Made by a program: the position numbers and the translations under genes. A stretch of 64,000 nucleotides of DNA, taken from NCBI GenBank assembly GCA_001465935.1, contig LNKV01000021.1, positions 528,501 through 592,500 of the forward strand, written 5' to 3'. The notes under the pieces were generated by a model that did not search any database, had not been told where the DNA came from, and saw nothing but the letters and a program-made list of their open reading frames with translations. The first letter of the stretch is position 1; each line of letters opens with the position of its first letter. This stretch comes from Clarireedia homoeocarpa. Lineage: Eukaryota > Ascomycota > Leotiomycetes > Helotiales > Rutstroemiaceae. This document shows positions 21,566 to 34,719 of this stretch, in pieces.

Positions 21566-23691
21566 TTTTTTTTATACTTCGTAGACACGAGGCCCCTACT
21601 GTGGGTATTTCACCCTAACGATCAATATTGGTGAACCGACGTATTGATTGTATTTGTATTGATTCCAAAATCCGGCGTTTCTAGATTTTAGCCAGGAAGC
21701 TGCAAAATAGCTGCTCGCTGGTGCCGCAGCTGGTATCGGGGTGCTGGTATCTGGTATCTCGTACTGGTGGTAGCTGGTGTCGGTGCTGGTTTCTGTCGCT
21801 TGAGTGTACTGTGGTTTGTGCGTTGTCCCTCGGGCTGATTCACCTTGGCTATTCCGCCAGTTTGAAGATCGACAGAGGAAAATGGAGAAGGATACGATTT
21901 GCGGAGAGATGATCTATCCTGTCAACCACCAAATGATTTTGATATTGATGCTGTTGATGCAGGTTGGCCGATATCCCCCAAGGTATATATGTAACTTCTT
22001 TCCCCTTGAAGTCTATGACTTTTCGAAGGCGAGAGATTTCTGGCCTTTAACCAGACCCAAAAAAAGGGATGAAGTCCTGATGCCTGTCTGTAACTTTGTA
22101 GCGGAGCTTAGGTTCCAATGGCCTTTTTGATTGGTCAAAGAGCCAATCTACTATGGGGAAGTCGACGCCTGTTGATGATCAGGGGAAAGGGAGGGAGCGA
22201 AAACATGGTGCACAATCGGATAACAGGTCATGAAGTACTTCCATAGTATTCCCATGCGGGTCTTGTAATATTTCGTTGTCGCGGCTTAAGGGTTTTGCGC
22301 TGAGAGAAGTTGTACATACGACGTATAATACGGAGGATGGCATAAAAAGGGTAAAGATTTCGGAGTTGTTGGGCTCTTCATGAGACCGAACGGATCGGCC
22401 CCTAAATTCTCTCGGATGATATTTCACGAGATATCGACAAGGACTTGTTGCACTGCAAATAGATTCATGCATACGGCAAGCAGGGAAAACTTGGGTTAAT
22501 TGTTCTATGCATCCCCTAGAAAGTTGTGGAAGCTTCTGAGGATATGTTTTGATGTACTGTTCTCCAAGGGTGGAACTGTGCATTCTTGCTTCCTAGGGCC
22601 AGAGCGTTATCTGCATTTCGTGCGACGGCAAATCTTACTACATACTCATAAGACGCATATACACCACCGTATTTCTGTCATGTTACCAAATAACACAGGC
22701 AAATCTTCCAAGCAGGACTTCGTCGTCGTCTCAATGATGGTCCGAGCCTGACTCCTTAATGTTAATGGCTTTGTACGAAGTAAGTAGATTTGGCTGAAGG
22801 CTTGAATAGCGGCATACTGTACTCTTTAGCTTTTGCGGACGAGGGTCAGTTTCTCGTCATGGCCGTCGGCTTCATTTCTGCACTTTATCCTGTCAGCCTG
22901 CAGCCTGGCAACCCATCTGCTCGTAGATATCGGAGGCATTGAAAAAGGCTTCAGAGATAGGTCTCTCCTCGATCTTAGACAAGCAACGGGAGGATTATAT
23001 ATCATGGTAGTATATCGGAAGCCTTTGCTAGGACTAACACCATTTTAGCCCTTGTCTCATGTGTTGCGTGTTGCTGTTACGCCTATTTTTTGAGCCGCAA
23101 CCCTCCACTAGGGACTGGATGATATTGGGCGTAGACTAACGTCGTAATGCACGGATAGCAGTTTAGGGTATTTGCCATCTCTGCCGTCCCTTCATATTTT
23201 TAATGCCGTGTGGTACCTTCTCTCATTGAATAGTCAAAATCACTGACCCCTTTACTGCAATCACCGTGGAGGCGAAAGCATGCCAAATCTGCTGTCGCCA
23301 GCTCGCATTCCTGACTATTTCGCCTTCGCAATACCTTCCTCGGATGTTAATATACGTACATGTAGGTAATAGGGTGTTAAGTAACTGTATTCCTAACGGT
23401 TCAAGCTGGGGAATTTTCGGTTGATATTTGCCTTGGCTCATCCAAGAACGCCTTAAACTCGTGTCTCTGTAGTACGCAGCTCGAAATCGCCATCTGACAG
23501 CCTGAGCAGATGAGATATCCTCTACATGCATGCCGAGTAGAGCTATATGACTCGAAAGCGATGAATCCAGAGCGACTCCGTCTAAGCTGGAATATTTTCC
23601 TCTGCCGAATTCAGAATTTCTTCATTGGGCCACTCCCTCATCGTGCCCTTTGAAGCCGCAAATTTCAAGTGCTAATTCACGTGTTTAAAGT
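21566..23691. other. 2.1-kb intergenic region upstream of COT1
   Basis: No gene is supported. Open frames on both strands (for example 22179..22583 minus, 134 codons) lack recognisable content. A stretch at 21717-21795 has several imperfect GCTGGT(A/G)-type repeats. The size suggests a long promoter and leader for the kinase gene. Confidence 0.45.
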
Positions 23692-24506
23692 TCAACCGTC
23701 ATCACCATCATCGTCGAGGACAATCTCCAGCAACTTTGGATCTCTTGCCCAGTCAACACCACTTCCAACTATGACAGCACTAGCAGTATTCTTCATGATC
23801 CTCCACCGTTGCTTGCTGGTTTTCATTTCCGCCTCCAGTCCATCCAATTCAGCTCGCACTTTCGGGTCTTTAATATCGTTTTTTCCATTTGCGTTTGCTT
23901 GATCGGCCAAACCAATCATTTGATTGGATAGCTCTACATTCTTTCTAGAAGTAACAATGTGCTCGATGGATACTTTAGTGATATCTTCTCTCGCCGAATA
24001 GATACTGTTAGATAATTGGGCCAGTTTTTCCGAAGCGGTGTCCCGTTGTTGAATCAGCGGTAAGAGGTCCCTGCAACTATGAATGAGCGTACAGCTCGTA
24101 ACGGTGTAGCAACTAAACTTACTGTTCAATGATCGAGGCATTATTACCTGCGTGGACCGCTTTAAGAATAGGATTTCCAACAACCACACTTTCTATGATC
24201 TTGCCACGCAATGAGTAGCTAGCTTTCGCTTGTAAAAGATCTTTCTGTGCTTCTTCGATATCCCTTTGGGAAACTTCTGGTTGTTCTGTGAACGGTCAGT
24301 CCATGAATTTCGCATCCTAGATTGCTCGACCTACCCTGAGAAGATAAAACGTCCCGAGCCTTCAACAGCGCAACCTCGAATTGTAATTCTTCTAGCTTGT
24401 CGTACATGTCTAAAATGCGTTGCTCTTGGTCGGTGAGAGGTGGGGACTCGTTGGCTGGGCCAGTCAACTCGATGCCCTCCATTGTTGGTACTTCTTCTTG
24501 TAGCAT
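23692..24506 (-). CDS. fta3: Kinetochore protein CENP-H / Fta3 (Mcm16) family
   Basis: This is a CENP-H subunit of the constitutive centromere-associated network (CCAN/Ctf19/Sim4 complex), which acts at the inner kinetochore. Exons are 24335..24506, 24123..24285 and 23692..24070, about 237 aa, with introns of 49 and 52 nt. Most of the protein is predicted coiled coil: TDQEQRILDMYDKLEELQFE at the N-terminus, then SQRDIEEAQKDLLQAKASY. The conserved block with LRGKIIESVVVGNPILKAVH follows, then DLLPLIQQRD. The C-terminal block (WRIMKNTASAVIVGSGVDWA) ends in an acidic DDDGDDG tail. GNPILKAVH and IVGSGVDWARDP are the family landmarks. An ATG in the same frame 24 bp downstream is an alternative start. 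It is divergent from ATG11 with 338 bp between starts. Confidence 0.88.
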
Positions 24507-24844
24507 GGTCCTTTTTGAACACCCTCCCACATAACTAGCACCGGGGAAGTAAAAGGTATTTCCCAAGTGTCGCGTGTCCTAGGTAGTAGTAGTAAATCGC
24601 GTGGGTATCTGCACGTCGTCCCAAAAAGGCTTAGTTGCTCATGACCACAGCCACTCATGACTGTTGTAGACTGTGGCTTGACAGACGAGGCCGACCACCT
24701 CTGGGAGCCTTGTGATCTTGAACTACTCTGCATACTACTAGGTCGTAACTGATTCATCATACCATGCCCACAAACATATTTTATTTTCTTCAGGTCGCTG
24801 AAAACACAGCAGTCTGCTGAGAACCGTGAAATGCATAAACGGAT
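24507..24844. promoter_or_regulatory. Divergent promoter, CENP-H and ATG11
   Basis: 338 bp between two start codons transcribed away from each other. A shared or overlapping promoter is inferred. No TATA box or named operator is apparent. Confidence 0.45.
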
Positions 24845-27800
24845 ATGGAGCTTCACGTATTCATCGCCCATACGGGCCAACACCTTCAGGTAGATCCTGG
24901 GTCCTTTGCTTCGTAAGTTTGCTAGCACACGACCTCCCCAAACGCAATTCAACAATACTGATATCCTTTCAAGCCTTGACGCCTTCAAATCATGGGTCGC
25001 CAAAAACAGCCCCATTGCTGCCAGTGACCATATTTCCCTTACGGCAGCAGCGAAAGCGGTGCGGTTTCAAGCGCTACAGTCCGAGGTAACCATGATTCCC
25101 TCGCGAGAGTTGACTCCTACTTATTAATTGCATCTAGAAAGAGATTTTTGTTTACGATCGGCGAATAATTCAGCAATCTTCAATTTCATCCGCGAAGTCC
25201 TTGATCTCCGAGGTCCCGCATTCTAGAAATTACACAGTCCCTCAAGCCCCTGATACGATTGCAAATGAGAAAAATTTACAAGCATGGAAAGACCTATTTA
25301 CTGCAAGACGGGCGTGGGCTGTGAAAGTAGTGGACGATTGTGCCGGAATGTCGGACCAAATACAGCAGAGGTATTCGGAAATGGAGGTAATTACTCGGTG
25401 TGTGGATACCGCTGTTTTGAACCTGGAGAAGCATGTCAGAGCGTTGGATCAGAAGAACGCCGAAGTTCAGAACTGGGTCTCGGAAATGGAAAAACAAAAT
25501 TCAGCTAGCAACAACTGGGAAGCATCAATAGCCCGGCTTAGGTCGATACCTGCGGCGCCAGACATGATTAAGTTCATTACAGGTCGCGACCTATCAAAAG
25601 CTCAGCGTCAAACGACATTGGAAGACTTAGTTGACGTGGAAGAAGTCAAGAGATCCGGAAAGCTTATATACGCTATCTCCGCGGATCTCACGCGGAACAG
25701 TGCCGAGGCCGGACAGGCGGTGGACGAAATCATGCGAAGGATCGATGGACTCTTTACTAAAGTCGAGCAAAGCCCGGCACGTCCTGCAATCGAACGTGCC
25801 TCCGAATCTATATCTTTGATGGAGGATATCGAGGCTATCTCTAGAAAAGTTAATACTGATTGCGAAAGTGTATTGGGCTTTTCCAGTTCCAAGAATATTT
25901 CCCAGGCTTCGAAGTCTGCTCTTCTTCATACTGAAAAATTCCTGCCTAATCTTTCTAAAAGGGCTTTAGAGATGGATGGGATGATGCAAGCTGCGATACA
26001 GCTGCGAAATGCTACCGCGATTGGATCCCTCGAATTTATGCATGACATTGCTAGCTTAACAGCGATGCTTGCGGAAGTAAACTCCCGGTTTGCCGCAATG
26101 GAGCTCGGCAGTGATGGTTATGACGCCTTCCAGCTTATTGCCATCCTAGATACGCTACCGGCGACTTACGCATCTTTCCTAGCGGAAGCAATTAGACGTC
26201 GCGAATGGAATGAGAAAGTCAGATCAGACTCTTCCACACTGGCAAGTGAAATGGCGAATTTTCAAGAAGAAGAATCCAGACGCCGCAGAAAATGGCAGAA
26301 GAATATCGGTTCTGCTCTCTGGGGTGACAAGACGGAAGGGCAAGTCATGGGATTAGAGATTAACCTACAAGGGAAGGAAGACGAATGGCCCGAAGCATCA
26401 CGCCGGGACCTCGAAGAACTTTTTGAAGTACTTCAAGTTCATGATTCCCAAGCTACGCTGGTGAATGAGGTATCTAAAATAATGTCTGATCTGAACACCC
26501 CGACAAAACAGCAAAGTAGACGAGCAAAGGCGTTCAAGGCAGGAAGTATTCATGAGGCTGCTCTTGGAAAAAGTGCTCTCTTGTTACGTGGCGATGACGA
26601 ACTTTTAAGAACGCTGCAAGATGAAAAAGCCAAAGTTGAGAACAAACTCAGAACCGCAGAAAGTCGTGTGCGACGACTTGAGGATTTACTCCATCGGCAA
26701 ACCCAAGTGAGCAGAGCTACTGCCGGGAACGTCTTTCAAATTCCAAATCAGAGCAACCAGGAAACCCAGAGCAACGGGAACCCATTGGTATCTCCACGAG
26801 CAAATGGCGATTCACGTCGATCTTCCGTTTCTTCTCGTCGGTTCTCCGCTACCCAAGGAGCCGAAGAAAAGGCATTCCAGCAGAAATTGCTTTCACTAGA
26901 AGCAGAATTGATTGCAGAAAGAGAGCGTGCCAGTGCTTTGGAGAAAGAGATATCCGCAAGGACAACTTCGGCAAACAACGTGATCACACAACTTGAAGAA
27001 GTCAACTCCATGAAGAAGGACCTTATGGAGAATTTCGAAGCACAGCAACGTGAGTTTCTTGATGAACGGAAGTCTCTTGAGGACGAGGTCAAACGTCTAA
27101 AGGCGCGACTCGAGGAGCTTGAGGATGAGATGGATAGATATCTGGGCTCAAGGGAGAATGAAAAGTCCGACACAGATGATCGCGTACGTGTTCTACAAGA
27201 AGAGCTGGACCGCCTGCAGAAACACACTGCAGCCGAAGCCCAGAAGGCACAAGGGCAAGTAGACTTTCTCAGGAATGATGCGAAGCTACAGAGGGAAACC
27301 AATGAGACTTTGGAACGTCAATTGCAGACACTCAGGGAAGAAAAGAAGGAACTGTTGTCACGCGCTATGAATGCCGAATCCACCGCGGAGGATCAGTTGA
27401 AGTCTTTGCAAGGTATGCATGTACAAGTATCGCCTAGTTCGAAGATACCGCAAAACTTTGCCGCCCTCTTGGATGCTCTAACTACCAGATCAGTAAACAT
27501 CACTTCAGAGCTGGAAAATACGAAGCGGGACTACTCTCTTGTCAAATCAGAACGCGATGACGCCAATAACACTATTTTAGAGCTCACATCTGAACTATCA
27601 GCGTACAAAGATAAACTTTTTAAGGCTGAACAGGAGGCGCACCAGCTTCGCGAGGCTCTCTCTTCTCAGGAAGCCAAGTTCATAGCTCTCGAAAATGAAC
27701 TTGCTGACGAACGCAATCAGCTTAGCACGTTAAGAATGAGAATTGCCGATGGCGAGACCGGCTCCGAAGCTCTCCGTAGCCGTCTTGAAGAAGAAGAACG

Positions 27801-29124
27801 CAAAGTTACATCAATGTCAGAGGAAATGGCTGAGCGGCTTTCTCGCATTGGTAGTCTCGAAGAAGAGCTCAGGTCGCAACAAGAAAAACACCAATTTGCA
27901 CATGAGAGATATGAGAGGTTGAATAGTCGGTTTGAGTCCCGCACTTCGCGAGCGAAAGACCTTACACAACGCATCTACTCCCAGAATGACAGGCTTTGCA
28001 GATTACTGGAGCGTCTGAGCTATTCCATCACAAAGGAAAACGGTTCGATGGTCATCCAGAAACTACCTAAACCAGATCGAACCAGCAACGGAAATGATTC
28101 TTCGGATGCGGGCAATAAAATTAGGCGAAGCATAACAGGATCTACAACACTAAAGGCTATGATGGACAGTGGTGATCTTGACTTATTGTACTGGATGCAC
28201 AATGATGATCCAGCAGTCGAGACCGAGAAATACGAAGCATATCTAGAAGCAATTGGTGGATTTGACATTGATAACTTTTGCGAGGTCATCGCCAAGCGTG
28301 TAAGAGATATGGAATATACAGCCAAGAAGTACTCCAAGGATGCTCGCTCATACCGTGAAAAATCGCACCGAGCGCAGAAAGAAGCTCACGAGAAGATTGC
28401 TTTCAAGAACTTCAAGGAGGGCGATCTTGCGCTGTTCCTGCCAACTCGCAACCAAGCCACTGGAGCATGGGCAGCATTCAATGTGGGCGCGCCTCACTAT
28501 TTCCTACGCGAACAGGATTCTCATAAATTGCGGAGTCGCGATTGGCTCTTGGCTCGCATACACAAGATTGAAGATCGAGTCGTTGATCTCTCTCGATCAA
28601 TGACCAATCCCAATCTCAATGCCTCTGACGGACGATCCCTAGAAAGCAATGGTGGCGACTCCTTTGAAGACGACAACCCCTTCGACCTCTCAGATGGACT
28701 CCGCTGGTACCTGATCGACGCCTCGGAAGAAAAGCCCGGTGCCCCTACTACCCCAGGTCTCGCAAAAAGCACTGTAGCCAGCGCCAACATCGACGCTACA
28801 GCTACCATTCGAAGATCCAAAAAATCCGCCATAGCCGGCGCAGAAGGCCTCAACAAGACGCTCGCCAAAAGCCTGGACAGTCGTCGCAGCAGCAGCAACT
28901 CCAAAAAGGCGATCCCACCCGCAGCGTCCCCTCTCCAACACGTTGCTTCCTCGGCTTCGGTGAGCGGACTTCGGAACGAAGAGGCGGTCGCTTCGGAATC
29001 GACTGTCAGTAATGAAAATCGAGATACAGGAAGCGGAAATGGAAGTGCAAATGGAAATGGGGAAGGAGCAGCCCCAACGAATACCGAGGTTCGAAATCCT
29101 TTGGATAATCTTATGGGTCCTTGA
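24845..29124 (+). CDS. atg11: Autophagy-related protein 11 (selective autophagy scaffold)
   Basis: Atg11 links cargo receptors to the Atg1 kinase and Atg9 vesicles at the phagophore assembly site, and serves selective autophagy such as pexophagy and mitophagy. Exons are 24845..24912, 24974..25085 and 25138..29124, about 1388 aa. The ubiquitin-like N-terminus is restored by splicing: MELHVFIAHTGQHLQVDPGS, then FASLDAFKSWVAKN and KEIFVYDRR. Long coiled coils run from about 540 to 1040. The conserved C-terminal Atg11 domain carries FKEGDLALFLPTRNQATGAW, AFNVGAPHYFLRE and SRDWLLARIHKIEDRVVDLS. The tail is Ser- and Asn-rich. The start at 24845 was chosen because it gives the family N-terminus; ATG codons nearby are out of frame. 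Introns are 60 and 52 nt. Confidence 0.95.
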
Positions 29125-30326
29125 TTTCTTTCCTCTCTTTTCTCGTAAACTGTCTTGTACAATTCAATTCGATTCGATTCAAATGGCTACGCTTTACTTC
29201 ACCATTACATAAAAAAGTGCATGCGCTGATGGTACATTTTTCTCGCGTCATATAGGAGGATTACTATACGAATGACACACCCACGCATACACTGTCGTCA
29301 ACTGCTGCTGCTGCGGCAACATCAACGGGATTAATGCGGTCAATTATCTGGGACTCCTTATGGTCCGTGGACATGAGTCTCGAGAGCGGAAATAGTAATA
29401 AGAAAGCGGGTGGCTTTTAGAAGCAAGGGGGGACGGGTTCAGTTAATAATCTATGCTATGCTATGCTATGCTATGCCATGCCATGTACATGGAGAAGTGA
29501 CGGATGAAAGGGGATGGATGGATCATGATGGGAATCTTGGGCGCTACATGGACTGAGGAATAGAACGGCATGGAACGGGATGGAACGGGATGGGATGGGA
29601 TGGATTGAGCAAACTCACATATGTGTATGAAATTTGCAGCCACCACTTTGTTTTGGAGATGCTACGAGTATCATTATATTATTATGGAGTTATGCAAGAT
29701 TGACGAACCTTCGACATCGGGTGTCGAATTCGCTCGGCGATGTTATTTCTATTGCTTTGGGGGAAGGAGTTATCGAAGTGGAGGTGTATTTTATATTTAA
29801 AATTTTACATTTAGTTAACTTATGTTTACTTCCCTCTCTATATATGTAATTTAGATGACCAAGTCTTTCCAGGGCTCATGTATGTACGCACAAGGAGTAT
29901 GAACATATCCCATACATAATATTTGGTTCAATTTTGTGACATTCCATGCTCATATTTCCTAAGTATTTTCTCGGTATACATACACTTATCACCAGATGTT
30001 GCAAGATCACAGGTTTGCAGATGGAATATTAGATGAAGATGGAACGCATTGCTTATGCAATTCATTTTTTCCCTATAAGCACACATTAAAATGCTCTATG
30101 CCAAGGCAAATTTTTGACCTCTACTTGACCATGGTTGAAGAGCCAAGTAAACGCCCGCTATGTAAAATCACCCGAAACCCTTTATGTTGAAACTTTTCCC
30201 TGGTATAACCCCTCTGTAAATGCCGTTGAAGGACAAAATGCTTTTTTACCCCGGTATCATTGCAATCATTATTCATGTTGAAAGTGTCCGACAACTCGTC
30301 AAAGATCAAACCCTATATAAACAAAT
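29125..30326. other. 1.2-kb convergent spacer with short repeats
   Basis: This lies between the stops of ATG11 and S-adenosylhomocysteinase. (CTATG)n occurs at about 29452-29483 and (GGGATGGAAC/GGGAT)n at about 29563-29604. A T-rich, A/T-rich tract spans 29780-29960. No coding content is seen. Confidence 0.55.
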
Positions 30327-31855
30327 CTAGTAACGGTAACTGATATACATGTTAGCATGTGTCAAACATCCTTGTAGAAAGTATAGGAACTTACATCTCG
30401 CTCTTGAATGGTCCCTCGACCTCAAGGCCAAGGTACTCTGCTTGGACAGGGGTCAATTTGGACAACTCAGCGTTAACGTGAGCCAAGTGAAGCTTGGCAA
30501 CAGTCTCATCCAAGATCTTTGGTAGGACGTAGACACCAACCTCGAGCTTCTGGGTCTTGCCGAATTCGACGTACTTCTTTCCGAAAGCCTCATCCTCGCA
30601 CTTGTACAACATGATCTGGGCAAGGACTTGGTTGGTGAATGAGCAGGACATGACGAAAGAAGAGTGACCGGTGGCACATCCCAAGTTAACGAGACGACCC
30701 TCGGCAAGAAGAATGATGTGGCGACCGTTGGCCATTGTGTACCGGTCGACTTGGGGCTTGATATTTTGGACGCTCTTGGCGTTCTTCTTCAACCAGGCAA
30801 CGTCAATCTCGATATCAAAGTGACCAATGTTGCAAACGATGGCATCGTTTGGCATAACCTCGAAGTGCTCACCAACCAAAATGTCTCTGCATCCGGTAGT
30901 TGTGACGAAGATTTGACCGATGGAGGCGGCCTTCTCCATTGGCATAACTTGGTAACCTGAAACAGCCGCTTGGAGAGCGTTGATAGGATCAATCTCAGTA
31001 ACAATGACGCGAGCACCCATTCCGTGAAGAGCCATAGCACAACCCTTTCCGACATCACCGTAACCAGCAACAACAGCAATCTTACCAGCAATCATGACAT
31101 CGGTGGCACGCTTGATACCATCAATCAAGGATTCACGGCAACCGTACAAGTTGTCGAACTTGGACTTGGTAACTGAATCGTTCACGTTGATAGCTGGAAC
31201 GAGGAGACCCTTGCCCTTCAACATTCTGTACAGATGGTGAACACCAGTTGTGGTCTCCTCAGAGACACCGTAGCATCCCTTCAACATCTCTGGATATTTG
31301 TTGTGTACGAGAGCGGTAAGATCTCCACCGTCATCGAGAATCAAGTTCAAGCTCTTGCCATCTTTGAATGCAACGAGTTGTTGTTCTAAGCACCAGTTGT
31401 ATTCATCCTCAGTCTCGCCCTTCCATGCGAATATTGGGATACCTATGCGGAAGTCAGTATGAGCTGAAATCTCATTATGATTAAATGGACAGTGATTGAA
31501 ACTTACCGGCAGCAGCAATGGCAGCAGCGGCGTGATCTTGAGTACTGAAGATATTGCAAGAAGACCAGGTAACCTCAGCACCAAGGAACACAAGTGTCTC
31601 AATCAAGACGGCGGTCTGAATTGTTGCGTGGAGACATCCAGCAATACGAGCGCCCTTCAGAGGTTGGTCCGCAGCATACTTCTCACGGATTGCCATCAAT
31701 CCTGGCATCTCATTTTCAGCGAGCTCGATCTCCTTGCGGCCGAAGGCAGCAAGACTGAGGTCAGCGACCTGTGATAATGGTCGAATTAGTATGTATGGAT
31801 CTCAATTCTTCATGGAGCTTTGCCTTACCTTGAACTTTGTTGCTGGAGCAGACAT
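30327..31855 (-). CDS. sah1: Adenosylhomocysteinase (S-adenosylhomocysteine hydrolase)
   Basis: This enzyme hydrolyses S-adenosylhomocysteine to adenosine and homocysteine, relieving product inhibition of methyltransferases. Four exons, 31829..31855, 31507..31768, 30395..31442 and 30327..30339, give 449 aa, the usual length. The first coding exon is 27 nt (MSAPATKFK) and the last only 13 nt. Splicing AT|TTACCGTTAC restores the conserved C-terminal ...FKSEIYRY, whose Lys/Tyr residues contribute to the NAD site of the neighbouring subunit. Landmarks are CLHATIQTAVLIETL, SCNIFSTQDHAAAA, NVNDSVTKSKFDN, the NAD-binding VAGYGDVGKG and GHSSFVMSCSFTNQ. Introns are 60, 64 and 55 nt. Without the last intron the frame stops after FKSEM, so the short terminal exon matters for annotation. 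The enzyme is highly conserved and cytosolic. Confidence 0.97.
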
Positions 31856-32754
31856 TGTCGGTGAGAAGAAGATGTTATTGACGGAGGTGATCTGAAGAGG
31901 GGTGGATAAGTCAATGATTCAATCAAAATGATGGGAGGAGATTGTTGAGAGGGGATGGGCGAGGTAGATATTAATACATACAATGGTCTAAATGAAAAAA
32001 AGAAGAGATGGGCTGGAGGTTGCAGAAAAAGAGAGGGGAAGTGGGTTGGTTGTGTTCAAAAAGGTTCTCACAACAGAAACTTCGGGGAGGCCTTTCTAGT
32101 ACCAAAATCAGCCCCTCCATTTGGTGAGCGAAAATTCCCCACTAGTCCAAATGGAACTTGGGTTTATCGGCAAAGGATATCATTGGCTGAAACCCTCAAC
32201 AATGTGGAGGGGGTAGGGGGGATATTGGACTCGTGGTGAAGGTCTGAAGATCAATGAGTTGTCCAAAGTTACGAGTAAGGCAGACACAGCGTATCTAACC
32301 AGCACAGCGTGCAACGGTTGGAGATGGATATTGGGAGGTGCAGTTAGCAGTGAGTATCTACTTCGCACTTCGTAGATCTCGCACGTTTCGCTGTTGTTAT
32401 CTCGGAGCCCGAAAATCTCAGGAGCAACCAAATTGTGGATATCGCAGTAATCACTAAAAGCACACAAGGGTGGGCTGGTATTTCACGGGGCCGAATTTGA
32501 AACACAAGGATTTTTAGGAGCCGCTGAACGGGTTTGAAAACCCGTGCTTAGGAGGACTATCTCTTTTTACATCCAGAAGACGAACTTTTTACGTCTGCAT
32601 GTCATGTCTATCGTGCTTCTTTCTCTTTGGCCATAATCGTGGCCCCCGCGTACCGATAGAACCCTCTTAACGCCAAGCCATGCAAGCATTCCCTTCGAAG
32701 TTCCCTAACTGAATCATCATATTGCTTTCGCCATCCGCATTACATATGACTCTC
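31856..32754. other. Intergenic spacer upstream of adenosylhomocysteinase
   Basis: 899 bp. It contains the adenosylhomocysteinase promoter and leader (purine-rich near 31960-32060) and the 3' flank of eIF3h. No open frame with coding character is present. Confidence 0.45.
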
Positions 32755-33963
32755 CTAAGACGATTCTGGTAGAAGATTGCTTTTCACAGCAAACATCTTA
32801 CTGGAAATGCTAGCGGTGAAGCCATCTACCTGTCTAGAGTATTGCTCTACTTGCCTGGCATTCAACATACCCTCCAATCTGCTCGGTTCGGTAGGAAGCT
32901 TGAAGAGTCTCTCCCACTCATCCTCAGGCAATGGTGCTAGTTTTTGTGTCGCTCTGGTGGCGTTCTCTGCAGCACGCTTTGTCTTCCATGCAGTGACCTT
33001 TGCCTGTTCACGAGCCAATTGTCGTTGGAAGTACTGGAAGTTGTTGAGCTCGGTGTAATGAGTCTCAATGCTATCTAGGAGCATATCGCAAGTTCGCTCG
33101 AGGTAGGGATCGATAGAGAGATCAAGAGACTCGAAGTTGGGGTAGAGCGGGGTTGGTGGTGTGTTGCGGGTAAGGTCTGATAAGCTGGCAGGGAAGTCGA
33201 GTTCTTTCTTAGGTAGTTCGGCTGGTAATTGATGCAAGAACGAGGTCAAGAGATGAGAGTTGTGAACAATGATCGGTAGTTCAACCAATACATCCTTGTA
33301 TGTGAGCTTCGTCTTTTGCATGCTATATATCCGTTAGTGCAAGCCTATACGGATGCTCCCTCTTGGACCTACTTCTCAGTCGTGAATTTGCCCTCCCTGT
33401 AAGCCGTCATGAAATTTGGTGATAGTCTAAAAGCACGTAGACTCAGAGCTCCTTGAGCACTTCTACTGACGTCATGAACGAGTGCGACGGTTCTTTCATT
33501 GGGTTTGTCTTGGTAGAAGAATTGGTTCTCGATCAAGCTAGTGTTGATAAAGTTGCCCATGTTTGCACTTGTGTACCATCCAACGTTATTTGCGTCCACG
33601 TTTACTTCCTTGAGATACTTGATCATCTCCGCCTGGTACAGTATGTTGGCCTTTGACCTGGGTGCAGCAGCAGCGATGTTTGATGCGGCCATGTGGTCGT
33701 TTGGGTGAGAATCTGAGGCTGCGATATCTGCTGTGGGGAAAGGGAAACTGTTTGTAATCTGAAGAGTTCCGTTGACGTCCATGCCGACAATAGATCCAGT
33801 GGCAGTAGTCGGGTATGATGTTGAGCAGGCCTTGACGATTTTCATAACAACCTAGGTCCTTCTTTAGTGAACTTCTTCCGATTTGATGCAATTGCTCATT
33901 TCCTACCAGCGCTTCAACCTGTACTGAGTGCAAAGGCACTTCTTTATTGGGAGCGTCCGCCAT
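32755..33963 (-). CDS. eif3h: Translation initiation factor eIF3 subunit h
   Basis: This is an MPN-domain subunit of the eIF3 complex, which binds the 40S ribosome during initiation. It is absent from budding yeast but present in filamentous fungi. Exons are 33907..33963, 33373..33851 and 32755..33322, about 367 aa, as expected. The MPN domain covers about residues 10-160: VEALVVMKIVKACSTSYPTT, GSIVGMDVNGTLQITNSFPF, VGWYTSANMGNFINTSLIEN and LVHDVSRSAQGALSLRAFRL. As in other eIF3h proteins, the JAMM zinc-binding His/Asp set is not intact, so no isopeptidase activity is expected. The C-terminal helical part has PYLERTCDMLLDSIETHYTE and NNFQYFQRQLAREQ. Introns are 55 and 50 nt. Confidence 0.95.
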
Positions 33964-34719
33964 GGTGAAATATGCCACAAAAAATTCTGCTCGATATGAA
34001 CCAGTTGTTTGGGATATTCCGATATTATGTCAAGCGGTTGCGCGTATGGAGGTCCTTTGTCGCAAAATGATGGAATTTTTGAAGATGATTATATTGATTT
34101 GTGTGCGAAGTCTTGGCGTTTTATAGCGCGCTAGCGTGAGGGTGGTAGTTCTAGTAGAAAAACTACCCCGCGTAGTTCTAATCCTCGTCCAGAACAGAGC
34201 AAACACTTCCTAAGTTATTCTCTTGCCCATATGCGGTCTACTTGGCAATCGTACATACATCGCCGAGAACAGCTAATGCTGCAATCTCAAGGTCATACAG
34301 ATGAGAGTTTGAATGGTCTTACAAACTCACGCTGCACCCGATCATCGGGAAACATCCCTGCGAACCCAAGATTCTGCCTATCAAAGAGCACATTCCATTC
34401 AAACAACTATCTTTAGTCGTTGAGTTCAAGGTGGCACAATTGGAATTTCAAGCATGTTACAGCCCATATACTCGTGCATTCTTCAATCGGAGAGTATCGA
34501 AGATTGCGGCTTTGAAACAGGAACTCGTTGGCGATGTTGAGCAAAAGGCGGGCTCATTGATCTATTCTATTGGTATCTATCAAGCATGCGAACTTACAGC
34601 AACTCGCTTGTCTATGCTATCCGTCTATAATTCCCGGCGCCAACCCCTCCAAAGCCTGTGTTAACCTTTCACATAATGTATAGTTAATCAATGAAGCTGT
34701 CTGACAGGACTGAACTGTT
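33964..34719. other. Intergenic spacer between eIF3h and UPF0643 gene
   Basis: 756 bp. The eIF3h promoter lies next to 33964. The rest is the 3' flank of the UPF0643 gene. I see no gene or structured element. Confidence 0.4.

Noticed and set aside
22179..22583. 134-codon minus-strand frame in the COT1 upstream region
   Set aside because: It has no homology I can recognise and no consistent extension by splicing.
26748..27302. Ser/Cys-rich 184-codon minus-strand frame
   Set aside because: It is the antisense shadow of the ATG11 coiled coil; the composition is typical of reverse Glu/Lys codons.
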